The position numbers were made by a program, and so were the translations under genes. This document shows positions 34,040 through 43,835 of a stretch of 64,000 nucleotides of DNA, piece by piece. Source of the DNA: Sipunculus nudus (taxonomy: Eukaryota > Annelida > Sipuncula > Golfingiida > Sipunculidae). The notes below the pieces were generated by a model. The model had not been told where the DNA came from. It saw only the letters and a program-made list of their open reading frames with translations, and ran no database searches. How positions within the stretch are numbered: the stretch's first letter is position 1; the number at the start of each line of letters is the position of its first letter. The stretch spans positions 66,534,019 to 66,598,018 of the forward strand of contig CM049306.1 of the NCBI GenBank assembly GCA_026874595.1, in the 5' to 3' direction.

Positions 34040-34239
34040 AAAAACTTGGTGATTCTTGAGTGAATGCCAAACTTGATTGAAAAACCTTGGTGATTCTTGA
34101 GTGATTGCCAAACTTGATTTGAAAAACCTTGGTGATTCTTGAGTGATTGCCAAACTTGGTTTGAAAAACCTTGGTGATTCTTGAGTGATTGCCAAACAAG
34201 ATTTGAAAAATCTTGGTGATTCTTGAGTGATTGCCAAAC
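34040..34239. repeat. Minisatellite 2, five units of 41-42 bp
   Basis: Units with CTTGGTGATTCTTGAGTGAT and GCCAAAC; starts near 34041, 34082, 34124, 34166 and 34208. As 42 bp is 14 codons, the minus strand reads an in-frame 14-residue repeat (around ITQESPRFF), which looks coding but is a by-product. Confidence 0.9.
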
Positions 34240-34240
34240 G

Positions 34241-34410
34241 GAGCGAAACTTGAACAAAGCAAAACATGAACAAAGCAAAACTTGAACAAAGCAAAACTTG
34301 AACAAAGCGGAACTTGAACAAAGCGAAACTTGAACAAAGCGAAACTTGAACAAAGCGAAACTTGAACAAAGCGGAACTTGTACAAAGCAAAACTTGAACA
34401 AAGCGAAACT
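34241..34410. repeat. Minisatellite 3, eleven units of 16 bp
   Basis: Units GCGAAACTTGAACAAA with GCAAAAC and GCGGAAC variants. It abuts minisatellite 2 and ends about 65 bp before the Helentron ATG at 34475. Confidence 0.92.
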
Positions 34411-34474
34411 TTTGACTTTCAGGTATATAGAATTGCACGGACATACAAGTTGCCAATTACAAGATTTTCTGAAA

Positions 34475-34813
34475 ATGCCGAGAACCAAAAAGAAGAGTTA
34501 TGAACAAAAAAAGAAAGCAGCAAAGTTGAGGAAAAGGGAAGAGAGATCCGTGGAATCTGAAAAAGAAACTGAAAACCGACTTGAAAAACTTCGGAAACAT
34601 GCTGAAGATTCAAGAAAATCTGAGACTTGTGTTGAAACACAGCAGAGGCTACGTTCCAACCGGAAAGGACATCGTGCAGTACGTGACTGTGAAACCCCTG
34701 AGGTAAAACGACTGAGATTACGTACCCAAAAGGAACGACAGCATCAAGTGCGTCAATGTGAAACCCCTGAGGAAAAACATGGAAGATTGTTTAGACAAGG
34801 AGCGTCACATTGA
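34475..34813 (+). CDS. Helentron N-terminal STPR-like repeat segment (frame 1)
   Basis: ATG at 34475 begins MPRTKKKSYEQKKKAAKLRK, a strongly basic start consistent with nuclear targeting. From about residue 55, 23-residue units appear with a core of CETPE and then ERQ, matching the score-and-three peptide repeat (STPR), a DNA-binding repeat first described in silkworm FMBP-1 and frequent at Helitron N-termini. The frame ends at 34813, after a 2-nt deletion near 34788 where the next unit should read on. The protein continues in another frame from about 34789. The ATG is preferred because upstream codons lie in the 16-bp minisatellite. Confidence 0.75.
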   Translation: MPRTKKKSYEQKKKAAKLRKREERSVESEKETENRLEKLRKHAEDSRKSETCVETQQRLRSNRKGHRAVRDCETPEVKRLRLRTQKERQHQVRQCETPEEKHGRLFRQGASH

Positions 34814-36593
34814 ACTACGTGAATGTGAAACCACGGAGGAAAAACTAAGATTATGTTTAGATAAGGAGCGACACATTGAACTACGTGAATTTGAAACACC
34901 TGAGGAAAAACAACTGAGATTATGTTTAGATAAGGAGCGACACATTGAACTACGTGAATTTGAAACACCTGAGGAAAAACAACTGAGATTATGTTTAGAC
35001 AAGGAACGACAAAAAGAATTACGTGAATCTGAAACTCCTGAGGTAACACAACGAAGATTACGAGGCCAGAAGAAACGACAACATGAACTGCGTGAATCTG
35101 AAACCCCGGAGATTATTCAACGGAGATTACGTGCCCAGAAAGAACGACAAAGTAATTTACGGGATTCCGAAACTGCCTATGAAATGAAAGAAAGACTATG
35201 TTTACAGTCAACACGTCAAAAAGAACGTTGCAATATCGTTCCCGATAATGAATGTGTTATTTCTGGATTCTTGGAAAAAGTACGTGATTCTGCAAATTAC
35301 GTGTGCTGCTGTTGTCATCACTTGATGTACAGAACATCAGTTGTCCATCTGAAACCAGAGAAATATGATAAAGTACCACGATCTATGTTGCAAGATGTAT
35401 TAGCATTTCGCAAAAGGTCTTACAACGATGATGAATGGATATGCACAACGTGCCACTTGACCCTGAAAAGAGGAAAAATGCCTGCACAGTCCAAAGCAAA
35501 TAATTTGTCTTTAGTCGATCCACCAAAGGAACTTGGAGACCTAAATGCACTGGAGTTGAGACTTGTTTGTCAGAGGATAGCGTTCATGAAAATGGTGGGA
35601 TTACCAAGAGGCAAACAACATGGAATTCATGGACCAGCGGTTAATGTCCTAGCTAAACTTGATGCGGTATGTGAGGTACTTCCAAGAATACCATCAGAGT
35701 CGCAAGTTGTTGGCATGAAACTGAAGCGAAGTTTGAAACACTCTTCTTACTATATGTATGATTCAATTAAGCCTGATTTGGTGATGAATGCTCTCAGATG
35801 GTTGACAAAAGAAAATCCACATTATGCAAGTATCAAAATTAATGAAAATTGGCTGGAAGATTCGAGAAATGATGATTCTGAACTTTGGAAAGCTGTATCG
35901 CGTACAGAAGAAAAGGACAGTTCAACTCATATCACTGAAAGACGTCATAAAACTGAAGAGAGACGAAATGTTACGCAAAGGAATGCGACTGACAAAATCG
36001 ACGAGACACGAAATGTTACACAATGGAAAGCGAACAAAGAAAACGGAAATGAAGCTCTTTCTGTGGCTAGTCTTAGGGACTGCCATAATGACTACGAAAA
36101 ACTGACAGTGATGGCAAGACAGAGTAGAATGACCATTATTGACGTTCCAGGAGATGGAAATTGTATGTTCTGTGCTGTTTGGCACCATTTAGAGAGTCTA
36201 GGTATCACAGACACAAACATCGTTCTTTTACGGAATCATGTGGCTGACTATATGATCGAACACAAGGAACATTATATCGATTTTGTCGCCGCCAGGGTTG
36301 AGAGTGAAGATCTCTCAAATGCTGACACGGAACAGCCCACTGATGAAGATTTGATTATAAATCAGATCACTGATCGTGATACCCGAAGAGAAATTCGGTG
36401 GATAAGGTACATAGATGACTTGAGAATTCGAAGCTGGGGTGATCATCTAGTGCTCCAGGCTCTGGCAGATTTGTATTCAGTAAAAGTGAATGTTCACTCA
36501 ACAAGTGCCCTTATGGTTCACACAATAAGCCCAAGAACAGAAAATGTTGAAACAAAGGAATTTCATCTTGGACTAATGGGACACATTATGTGA
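34789..36593 (+). CDS. Helentron STPR repeats, DUF6570-like region and OTU-like protease
   Basis: The frame holds about six more 23-residue units (variants of CLDKERHIELREFETPEEK). A Cys-rich module follows, with VCCCCHHLMYRTSV and later WICTTCHLTLKRGKMPAQ. Then comes ELGDLNALELRLVCQRIAFM, typical of the DUF6570-like domain of Helitron proteins. After a low-complexity linker an OTU-type Cys-protease start appears: VPGDGNCMFCAVWHHL, with the catalytic-type Cys codon at 36162-36164. The domain's C-terminal His motif (THYVIF) is present just after 36570 but in another frame, so the frame ends early at 36593. Deubiquitinase-like activity is inferred from the family only. Three of the six or so STPR units are nearly identical in DNA. 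Confidence 0.8.
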
Positions 36594-36596
36594 TAT

Positions 36597-37200
36597 TTGT
36601 ACCATACACTGAGACCATACATCAGAGGAACACCTGCTTATTTCCAAACTGTGTTTTATGATGTTCTAGCCATGGTGCGACAGCTGGGAATACCAACGTG
36701 GTTTTTTACAGTTTCTGCTGCTGACATGCAATGGCCCGATGTGATTCAAACAATAGCGAGACAATATGGTACCATATTGACAGATGATGATGTGAAACAG
36801 TTATCATTTGCTGAGAGATCACAATGGCTGAGAAGGAATCAAGTTACGGCGGCACGACAGTTTCAGTGCAGATTAGAGCTGTTGTTCCGAGACGTTCTGA
36901 GATCAAAAGCACATCCATTAGGAGAAATAATGGACTACGTTATTCGGATAGAATTCCAGGCTCGTGGTTCTCCTCATGCACATACACTTTTATGGGTGAA
37001 GGATGCGCCGAAAATTGACTCTGATCCAGATGAAGTGGTTGCATCATTCGTTGACAAATACATTTCTTGTGCTCTACCTGGGGATAAAGACGAAACCCTT
37101 CAGACGCTTGTAAAGACTTACAAACTCACTGTCATTCAAGTTACTGAAAGAAGAAAGGATCATGCAGATTTGCCTTTCCTAGACCACCTAGTCGTGTAAC
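36597..37200 (+). CDS. Helentron Rep (HUH rolling-circle nuclease) segment
   Basis: The frame starts after the OTU break and encodes the Rep domain: GIPTWFFTVSAADMQWPDV, then HPLGEIMDYVIRIEFQARGS followed by PHAHTLLWVK with the two-His HUH motif (codons at 36975-36983), and FVDKYISCALP with a Tyr codon at 37059-37061, a candidate catalytic Tyr. These would nick and rejoin DNA to start rolling-circle-like transposition. The frame stops at 37197-37199. The following Rep sequence, with a CRFAFPRPPSR motif, is visible in the next frame from about 37160. Family members usually carry two Tyr residues; I only see one clearly. Confidence 0.85.
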
Positions 37201-37272
37201 GGTCATTGCAAGGGAACCAGATGATGAACTGGCAAGCTGAAGAAAGATCGCGCAGCCAGTGTACTCCAAAAA
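37160..37272 (+). pseudogene. Helentron Rep C-terminal linker, frame-broken
   Basis: Between Rep and the next frame, the sequence reads CRFAFPRPPSRVTVIAREP in one frame, then a TGA near 37237. The sequence then needs a frame change to enter the frame starting at 37273. At least two disruptions lie in this 110-bp interval, so the protein cannot be made in one piece. Confidence 0.65.
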
Positions 37273-39510
37273 GTGAATGATGTCATATCTGATGATGACA
37301 GTACAAAGGACTCGAAATCGGAGCAAATCTTGGACAAGGCCAATGTATCGCTGCAAGAGTACCTTCAACAGTTGTTGGTATCACAGAGAGGTCAGACAAT
37401 AGTGTTGAAAAGATCACCCACAGAACTTCTAATCAATCCATATAATCCAGTGATACTGAAAGCATGGCAGGCAAATATTGACATACAGTACATCATAGAT
37501 GCATACGCATGCGTTATGTACATTGCCGCTTACATGACGAAAAATGAGAAAGGTATTGGTGAACTCCTCAAACAAGTGTGTAAAGAGTACCAAGACCAAG
37601 AGATTAAAGGCATGCTTCGACGCGTCGGCTGAGTATTCTTAAATCATCGTGAAGTCAGTGCTCAAGAAGCAGTGTACCGTATATTATCCATGCCCATGAA
37701 AAAGTTCAGCAGAGAAGTCTTGTTTGTCAATACAGATGCCAAAGATGTTAGAACAGCTGTTCTCAAATCACAGAAAGAGCTGGATGGTGTAGGGGACGAA
37801 GACGAAAATATTTTCCAGAGCAACATTATTGAGCGTTATTCCTTTAGACTAAATTGCATCGAAAATATGTGCCTGGCAGACTTCTCATCCAACTATAAAG
37901 TGAGGTTTGCACATACAAATGAAGAAGCGGATGACAGTGTACCAGTTGTACAGGATATCAATGATGAGCAGGAAGAATGTCCAGTGGAACTACCAAAACA
38001 GATCAAATTGAAGAAAGGAGGTGGCACAATTTACAAACGAAAACGACCAGCTGTGATTAGGTTTCACAAGTTTAGTGTTGAAAAGGACCCAGGGGACTTC
38101 TATCGATCAAAGCTAATGCTGTATCTACCATGGCGAGACGAAGATGTTGACCTGTTAATTGGTCATCCTGATTTTGCATCCCATTACTTCAGTGCACATG
38201 ACCTTATATCTGTAAATGAAGCCAAGTACACTCAAAACGTAGAACTCCTTGAACAAGCCATAGAGAACAATGCACTGTATGGACCACCTGAACATGCATG
38301 GGAACATATTGCACCTGGAGCTGAACATGACAATTTGCAAGACCAAGGTGAAGGTGTGGAGATAGAAAGAGACCTTGACCAGGAAGACCTTGACGCAAAT
38401 GCTGAATTGATTGAAAATCCAAAGTCTTTTCGTGCCTCGGATATAACAGCACGCTATGAAACAGAGGCAGAAAAACAAATTATACTTGATCACGAATACA
38501 GAAAGATGGTGCGCACTTTAAATAACAAACAAGGACAGATTGTATTCTTCAATAGAAAATGGTGCAAAGATGCTATAAAAGCCGTGAGAGAAAAGAAACC
38601 TGTGAGACCTTACCACGTATTTTTTAGTGGACCAGGCGGTGTTGGAAAATCACATGTCATCAAACTCATCCATTCCGATGTGAGAAAATTTTTCAGGATG
38701 GCACAGGCAATAAGTCCTTCAGACATTACCGTCTTGTTGACTGCACCCACTGGAGTCGCTGCTTTCAATATTGGTGGCATGACAATACATTCTGCTTTAT
38801 TGCTGCAAACTAGGAAGTATGATACTGATCACATTTCTTTTGACAAATTGAACACATTGAGGTCGGAACTGGAAAATCTGCAGTTGTTAATCATTGACGA
38901 AATTTCGATGGTTGGATCAGATATGTTATTGGACATCCACAAACGTCTCAACAAAATTAAAGGCATATCGGGCGATTCAGTCTTTGGAAATGTTTCAATT
39001 TTGGCAGTTGGAGATCTATATCAGCTTCCTCCAGTATTACAGTCCCACATCTACCAGCCTGTTAAAGATCCTGTCGAAAGACTACAAGGGAACCTTTGGA
39101 AAGAGAACTTCCATCTGCATGAATTGGACGAAGTTATGCGCCAGAAGGGTGATTCTGCGTTTGCTGAAATGCTTTGTCGCATTCGAGTTGGAAACCATAC
39201 TAAAGCTGATATATCCTTATTAGCATCCCGATAGATTGCTGAAGACGATCCAGATTATCCGCATGATGCTTTGCACGTGTTTGCCTACAACTGCGACGTT
39301 GATCAGAGAAACTTGACGAAATTGAAAGAACTAGAACCAAATGAAAACAATCTTACCTACATTCATGCATCGGACGATAAAACAGACATCACAGGGCAGG
39401 TCAACTTACAAAAGATGAACACTTCACAGAAGCGATCAGAAACGGCAGGACTACATACCGTTCTTTTTTTTTTTTTTGACAGTTGGTGCCAGAGTCATGC
39501 TCACATATAA
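37273..39510 (+). CDS. Helentron PIF1-like helicase with two in-frame stops
   Basis: A single frame from 37273 to 39510 is interrupted only by TGA (37630-37632) and TAG (39232-39234). It begins with a Rep-to-helicase linker (DAYACVMYIAAYMTKNEKG), then YSFRLNCIENMCLADF. The SF1 PIF1-type helicase core follows: Walker A in FSGPGGVGKSHVIK (about 38623-38664), TAPTGVAAFNIGGMTIHSAL, Walker B LLIIDEISMVG (about 38884-38916), and VGDLYQLPPV. Motifs V and VI lie beyond a T-run frameshift at about 39464-39478. Most of the coding region is well preserved, suggesting a young but dead copy, or recent relatives. Role: unwind DNA during Helitron transposition. Confidence 0.88.
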
Positions 39511-39955
39511 CGTGGACACAGCGGATGGTCTTGTTTATGGTGTTATAGGAACAGTGCAGAATATAGTTACCACTGCAAACGGAAAGGTAGATTTAATTTT
39601 GGTCAAGTTTGTTGATGAGGCTGTTGGAAAAAATGCAATATCTACTAGTCACTGGAAACAGGAATACCCAAGTGGAGTACCTATCAAGAGACATGAAGGG
39701 AAATATGAGAAAGGAAATAAGAAAGGAGCTCAAATAGCAAGGCGACAGTTTCCATTAACATTAGCATGGACAGTTGCTATCCATAAATGTCAAGGTCTAA
39801 CGGTAGACCAGATCGTTGTGAACATGAGAAAGGCGAAGCGTTTCGGGAAAGGCCAGGCTTATGTTGCATTTAGTCGTGTAAAGACAATTGAAGGTTTGTA
39901 CATAGTAAACTTTGATCCTGCTGGAATAAAGAGTGACAAAGAAAATCGAAGCTGA
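39476..39955 (+). CDS. Helentron helicase C-terminal part
   Basis: The frame entered after a T14 run carries GARVMLTYNVDTADGLVYG and later LAWTVAIHKCQGLTVDQIVV and GQAYVAFSRVKTIEGLYIV, which are PIF1-family motifs V and VI. It overlaps the previous frame by about 35 nt. Homopolymer slippage in the T-run is the likely cause of the break, either a real mutation or a read error. The frame then ends at 39953-39955 and the endonuclease follows 47 nt later in another frame. Confidence 0.85.
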   Translation: MTVGARVMLTYNVDTADGLVYGVIGTVQNIVTTANGKVDLILVKFVDEAVGKNAISTSHWKQEYPSGVPIKRHEGKYEKGNKKGAQIARRQFPLTLAWTVAIHKCQGLTVDQIVVNMRKAKRFGKGQAYVAFSRVKTIEGLYIVNFDPAGIKSDKENRS

Positions 39956-40002
39956 AATGGAGAAAATGCGACAAAATACCGTACCAACCGAAGAACAAAC
40001 TG

Positions 40003-40680
40003 TTGGAATACCAATCCCCTGAGTGGACAATCCTTGGACATTTGAATGTACGATATTTCCTTAACAAGATCCAGGACCTACTGCATGCAAGACAAACGCC
40101 CATTTTCGATCGTACCGATGTCATGTGTTTCACTGAAACCTATTTAACGTATGAACACAATCTGGATAATTTTGCAGAAAAATACCAGTACGAGATATTT
40201 GGTCGTTGTGTACCTTCCGAACAGAACCACCATGGACAGCACGGACTGATGATATGTGTTAAGCAGAGATTACAACCAGAAGAATTGATAATTGATAACC
40301 AGACATTGGAATGTAAAACTGTACAGTTCACAGTGGGACAATCCAAAATGGTTGCGGTTGCTGTATACAGGAAACCATCATATCCTACTGAACAGTTTTG
40401 CCGAAGATTCCGTGCCGTTATATCTTCTTTGAAACTCGATATACCAGTTTTTGTACTGGGGGACTTCAATGATGATTTGACTGACCAGCAGGAGACCACA
40501 ATATCTAAATTGATGAAGGAACTTGGATTTGAACAGTATATAAACAAGCCTACCACAGACAGGGGTACTATGATAGACCATATATACCACAACTGCGTTG
40601 GTACACAAGAAATAATTACGGATGTTCACGATACCTATTTTTCTGATCACGACATTACATTATGCGGAGTAAAGACCTAA
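40003..40680 (+). CDS. Helentron APE/EEP-type endonuclease domain
   Basis: A 225-codon frame with the ordered motifs of the exonuclease-endonuclease-phosphatase superfamily: WTILGHLNVRYFL (N-terminal N), VMCFTETYL (Glu), VAVAVYRKPS, VFVLGDFNDDL (D-x-N pair, 40456-40473), DHIYHN and FSDHDI (Asp/His near 40641-40652). The same domain type is known at the C-terminus of Helentrons and in non-LTR retroelements. All key residues I would expect are present and no stop interrupts the frame. The TAA at 40678-40680 ends it. It would nick target DNA in an active element. Confidence 0.88.
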   Translation: MEYQSPEWTILGHLNVRYFLNKIQDLLHARQTPIFDRTDVMCFTETYLTYEHNLDNFAEKYQYEIFGRCVPSEQNHHGQHGLMICVKQRLQPEELIIDNQTLECKTVQFTVGQSKMVAVAVYRKPSYPTEQFCRRFRAVISSLKLDIPVFVLGDFNDDLTDQQETTISKLMKELGFEQYINKPTTDRGTMIDHIYHNCVGTQEIITDVHDTYFSDHDITLCGVKT

Positions 40681-40802
40681 TGGATCAAACTGGCAAAGAG
40701 AAATGCTAGGGATGGATCCGTGGGGACCGTCCCTGCATAAATCTAATAACATCTTTGAAAGCAACAAAAAAAAATGTACGTGTATAAAAAAAAGAAATGC
40801 AC

Positions 40803-41400
40803 AATCGGAAATCGCTGAAATTCATATGTTGATGACTATTGTACCTTGCTGTGTAGAGTTACGCCATCTCTCGTCCAACTCATCAGTCGAGAAACTGGAG
40901 CCAGAGATTCGAGACTCGCATTGCTCGATACGACCATTTCACACTAGTTGTTTGCTGAGGTAAGCTGACATTCGATTTACCAGTATTTGTATTGGAACAT
41001 TACAATGAGGATTTGACCGAGGAGGAGGAGAGCAAAGTATCTATATTGATCAAGGAATTATGATTTGAAGATTATAATAAAGAAGACTACTACAGACAGA
41101 GGTACCATGATACACCATATTTATCACAACAACGTTAGTACACGGAAACTTTTTTTCATATGTTCACGATACTTACTTCTCTAATCATAAAATAAGAAAT
41201 ACTCAGTAGGAATTCGCTGAAATTTATAGGTTGAGACTATTTTACGCTGTGTTGTGTTCCGCCTTATCTCGTCCAACAACTGGACAGTCTCCAAACTGGA
41301 GCCGGAGGAATCAAAAATTGAAATATTCGATATGACCATTTTAACACCTATTACCTGCTAAGGCTTCACACCAATTGTGTGCTGAGGTAAGTATTCCGAT
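40803..41400 (+). pseudogene. Decayed second copy of the endonuclease 3' module
   Basis: At about 40983-41180 the DNA repeats the end of the endonuclease (ACCAGTATTTGTATTGGAAC, then GAGGATTTGACCGAGG, ATTGATCAAGGAATTATG, ACCATGATACACCATAT, TTCACGATACTTACTTCT), with stops and small indels. A non-coding tail with ATCTCGTCCAAC occurs first at 40870-40970 and again at 41260-41395. So the unit [endonuclease end plus tail] is duplicated in tandem. Confidence 0.6.
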
Positions 41401-42139
41401 AAAAGGAAGCAATAAATAAAATGATTGTGCGGGTGTTAAAGTCATAAACTCTGGTAAATAATATATATAGCCAATATATCTCTTAGAATTTTTCATTCAT
41501 ATTTTCTTTCATCTTCAGGTTAGTAAATCGCCTATCATTCAAAACGTAGCCTTTTAAATGGTCCTCAGCTGAACTTATACCAAAGGAATTCATTGATTAC
41601 CAGACATTCCCAACGACCATCCGATCGCCAGACTTGCCTGTTAGGGTAGCTGCTCTCTCACTGCTAAGCAGTGCTCAGAGCCATGGCATTGCCACTGTCT
41701 TATGCTTATTTGTGGAGCCTGGTCCATATAGGATGAGTTTGGTAAATTTGCCTTTTTATTGTGTATAACTGTATAAATTGTTCACAGGACTCACGGCCAC
41801 AAATGAAAACCAACATATAGTGCTGAATAAGCCGTCCTGCTAAAGTATCTTTGAAATAAATAAAATGGCATCCCTGCTTTCCGGTGTGCCTCATCGTGCG
41901 CCGTACACTACAGGCGCAGTTGGTCACTTGTGGATGACACATGGTTCGTGTGTAAACTATTCCACTGTGTGGGTGATTTGCGGTGCCAAAGCCAATACGC
42001 CAGACAGGTCGCCCATCAGGCCGTGTCGCTCCACCTGAGCAATTGGATTACAAGCCAAAGGAATATAAAATTATACTATTCAAAGTGGAACAATACAAAA
42101 TCGAGGTTGTTGTACACACAAAACAATCAAGCCCTATGG

Positions 42140-42480
42140 ATCAATAATCCGAAGACTTCGTGCTATTATCTCATATTTGACACTGGATACATCTAGATTG
42201 ATGAAGGAATTGGATTTGAACAATTGATAAAAAGAAGCCGACCAGCCACAGTGGCACGATGATAAACCATATGTACCAAATAAAACCTGGTACATAGAAT
42301 CTGATAGACGGGGGTTATAAATTATACAATTCATAATGGAACAATCAAAAATGGTCATCCGTCATCTCTCGCTCAACAACTGCTTGAGATTCCCCAATGT
42401 GGAGTCATAGGAATCGGACCCGCAGTACTCATTGACCATTTCAGACCAAAGTTTTGCTTCGTTCAGTTTACCGTTAGAAC
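42140..42480 (+). pseudogene. Decayed third copy of the endonuclease 3' module
   Basis: Further phrases equivalent to the endonuclease end occur: TCCGAAGACTTCGTGCTATT (cf. 40405), TTGATGAAGGAATTGGATTTGAAC (cf. 40510) and CACGATGATAAACCATATGTACC (cf. 40565). Then comes a tail with CATCTCTCGCTCAACAAC, matching the tail in the other copies. Separated by about 740 bp of other sequence from copy 2. Confidence 0.5.
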
Positions 42481-43835
42481 GGAGCAAGAAATAAAATATT
42501 TTTCTTAGTCTAAAAGTTGTAAACTATTTAACAGCATATTTGTCAGCTTGTCTGACTGATATTTGCATCTACAGTTTAAAAAAATTTGCTTATCTTAATC
42601 GTCTATAATATAAAAAAACGTAGCCGTTAAATGTGCTGGCTCAAGATGTATTTTTTCTGCACTGCTCCTCCCGAAATATCACATTTGTTCTTGTTTCTAA
42701 CCTTCAGATCATTTTGTTTTTGGTAAAACCATTTGGAAAACATTATCTAATCGCTTTTTTTTAAATAAAATTGAGTTGCATACCCCCAAAGTTTTTAATA
42801 TTAAAAATGTATCAACTTTTAATCACTTATAACTTCTATTTGCATTATTATTTATGAATGTTTATATTTTCGTAGGGAACAAAGTGGCAAACGATAACGT
42901 CGACAAAGCTTCAAGTGGGTATGCAAAAACTACAACGAAGACCCACCTTACCATTCTACAGTGTTGAAGCAGACACTAGAATGTGCAGTGTACAAACGAC
43001 AACTCGTATCCCTCAAATCAGAGACATGGATAAAGTGAGGTATAGAATCATCCGCACATCCCAGCCCTACACTTGTGGACTAAACTTGAAAAGATTGTAG
43101 ATGGCACCACAAGGCATGTGTAAAAGATCATACCATCCCAGGTGTATGGCGAAACGTGTACAACAACGCTATCCAAGATGGATGGACATGCCAGGCGGTT
43201 ACATTGATAATCAATGAGACCTCTCCTCAGATATGAGTGATTTTACACAGAGAAACTCAAGGATGGGCGCCATGCAATAACCCATTTCAGATGACGCCGC
43301 CAGTCTGAAAAGAAAGAGACGGAGGCACCCAATATCAAGACGGAGATATCCAAGATAAGTGGACATGCAGAGTTTCAGGCCGAAATGTCAAAGCAATTCT
43401 GAGAAATTTGCATCAATGTATTCTTTATAAACCGTATAATAGGTGGTTTATAAATAGGTGGCGCACCTATCTGGTTTTTCACAAATAGGTGGGGCTACCT
43501 GTCTGGTTTACGACAAAGATATCAATGACTGACAAACATGCAAAATTACAGGCTGCTGCATCAAATCACTCCTGTGATATGTGCATTTTTCACTAAAAAC
43601 CTTTGTATGGACTGTTCGAGAAACAGACTGTAAGTAGCCCACCAGGCTTGTGTATGAGACTTGCGAATCAAAGATCAATGCACATACACAATTTCAGCTC
43701 CGTATATTGAAACACACTTTATATATCTGCCATTATCAACACAGGAAAAACCCACAGATAGACTACACTAAATAGATGGTGGCACCAAGACTGAAGTTGG
43801 CGCCACCAATCTTTGTCAGGCATGAGTTCTGAACA
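42481..43835. other. Sequence between Helentron region and LTR
   Basis: No supported gene. At 43195-43560 there are three loosely similar phrases with GGACATGC or AAACATGC and CAGG. AGGTGGCGCACCT and AGTTGGCGCCACC words occur between 43440 and 43810. The region may be remnants of family D. Confidence 0.35.

Larger units (their letters stand above)
33741..40680 (+). mobile_element. Helentron (Helitron with endonuclease)
   Basis: One set of same-strand frames from 34475 to 40680 encodes, in order, STPR-like repeats, a Cys-rich DUF6570-like region, an OTU-like protease domain, the HUH Rep nuclease, a PIF1-like helicase and an APE/EEP endonuclease. That order and the endonuclease are the hallmark of animal Helentrons (Helitron2-type). 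The helicase part shares one frame from 37273 to 39510 with two in-frame stops. Other frames are joined by frameshifts. The outer ends were not identified: Helentrons lack long TIRs, and no pair of short inverted motifs was evident by eye. The 5' end given is only the region of the possible promoter. Confidence 0.85.

Noticed and set aside
33837-34488. Long minus-strand frames of 175-204 codons with repeats like CSSFALFKF
   Set aside because: Periodicity of 16 and 42 bp from minisatellites explains them; they run antisense to the Helentron upstream region.
36824-37018. Short plus frames inside the Helentron Rep region
   Set aside because: Shadow frames of the Rep coding sequence; the in-register frame has the HUH motif.
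38155-38493. 112-codon minus frame opposite the helicase
   Set aside because: Antisense shadow of a well-supported coding frame.
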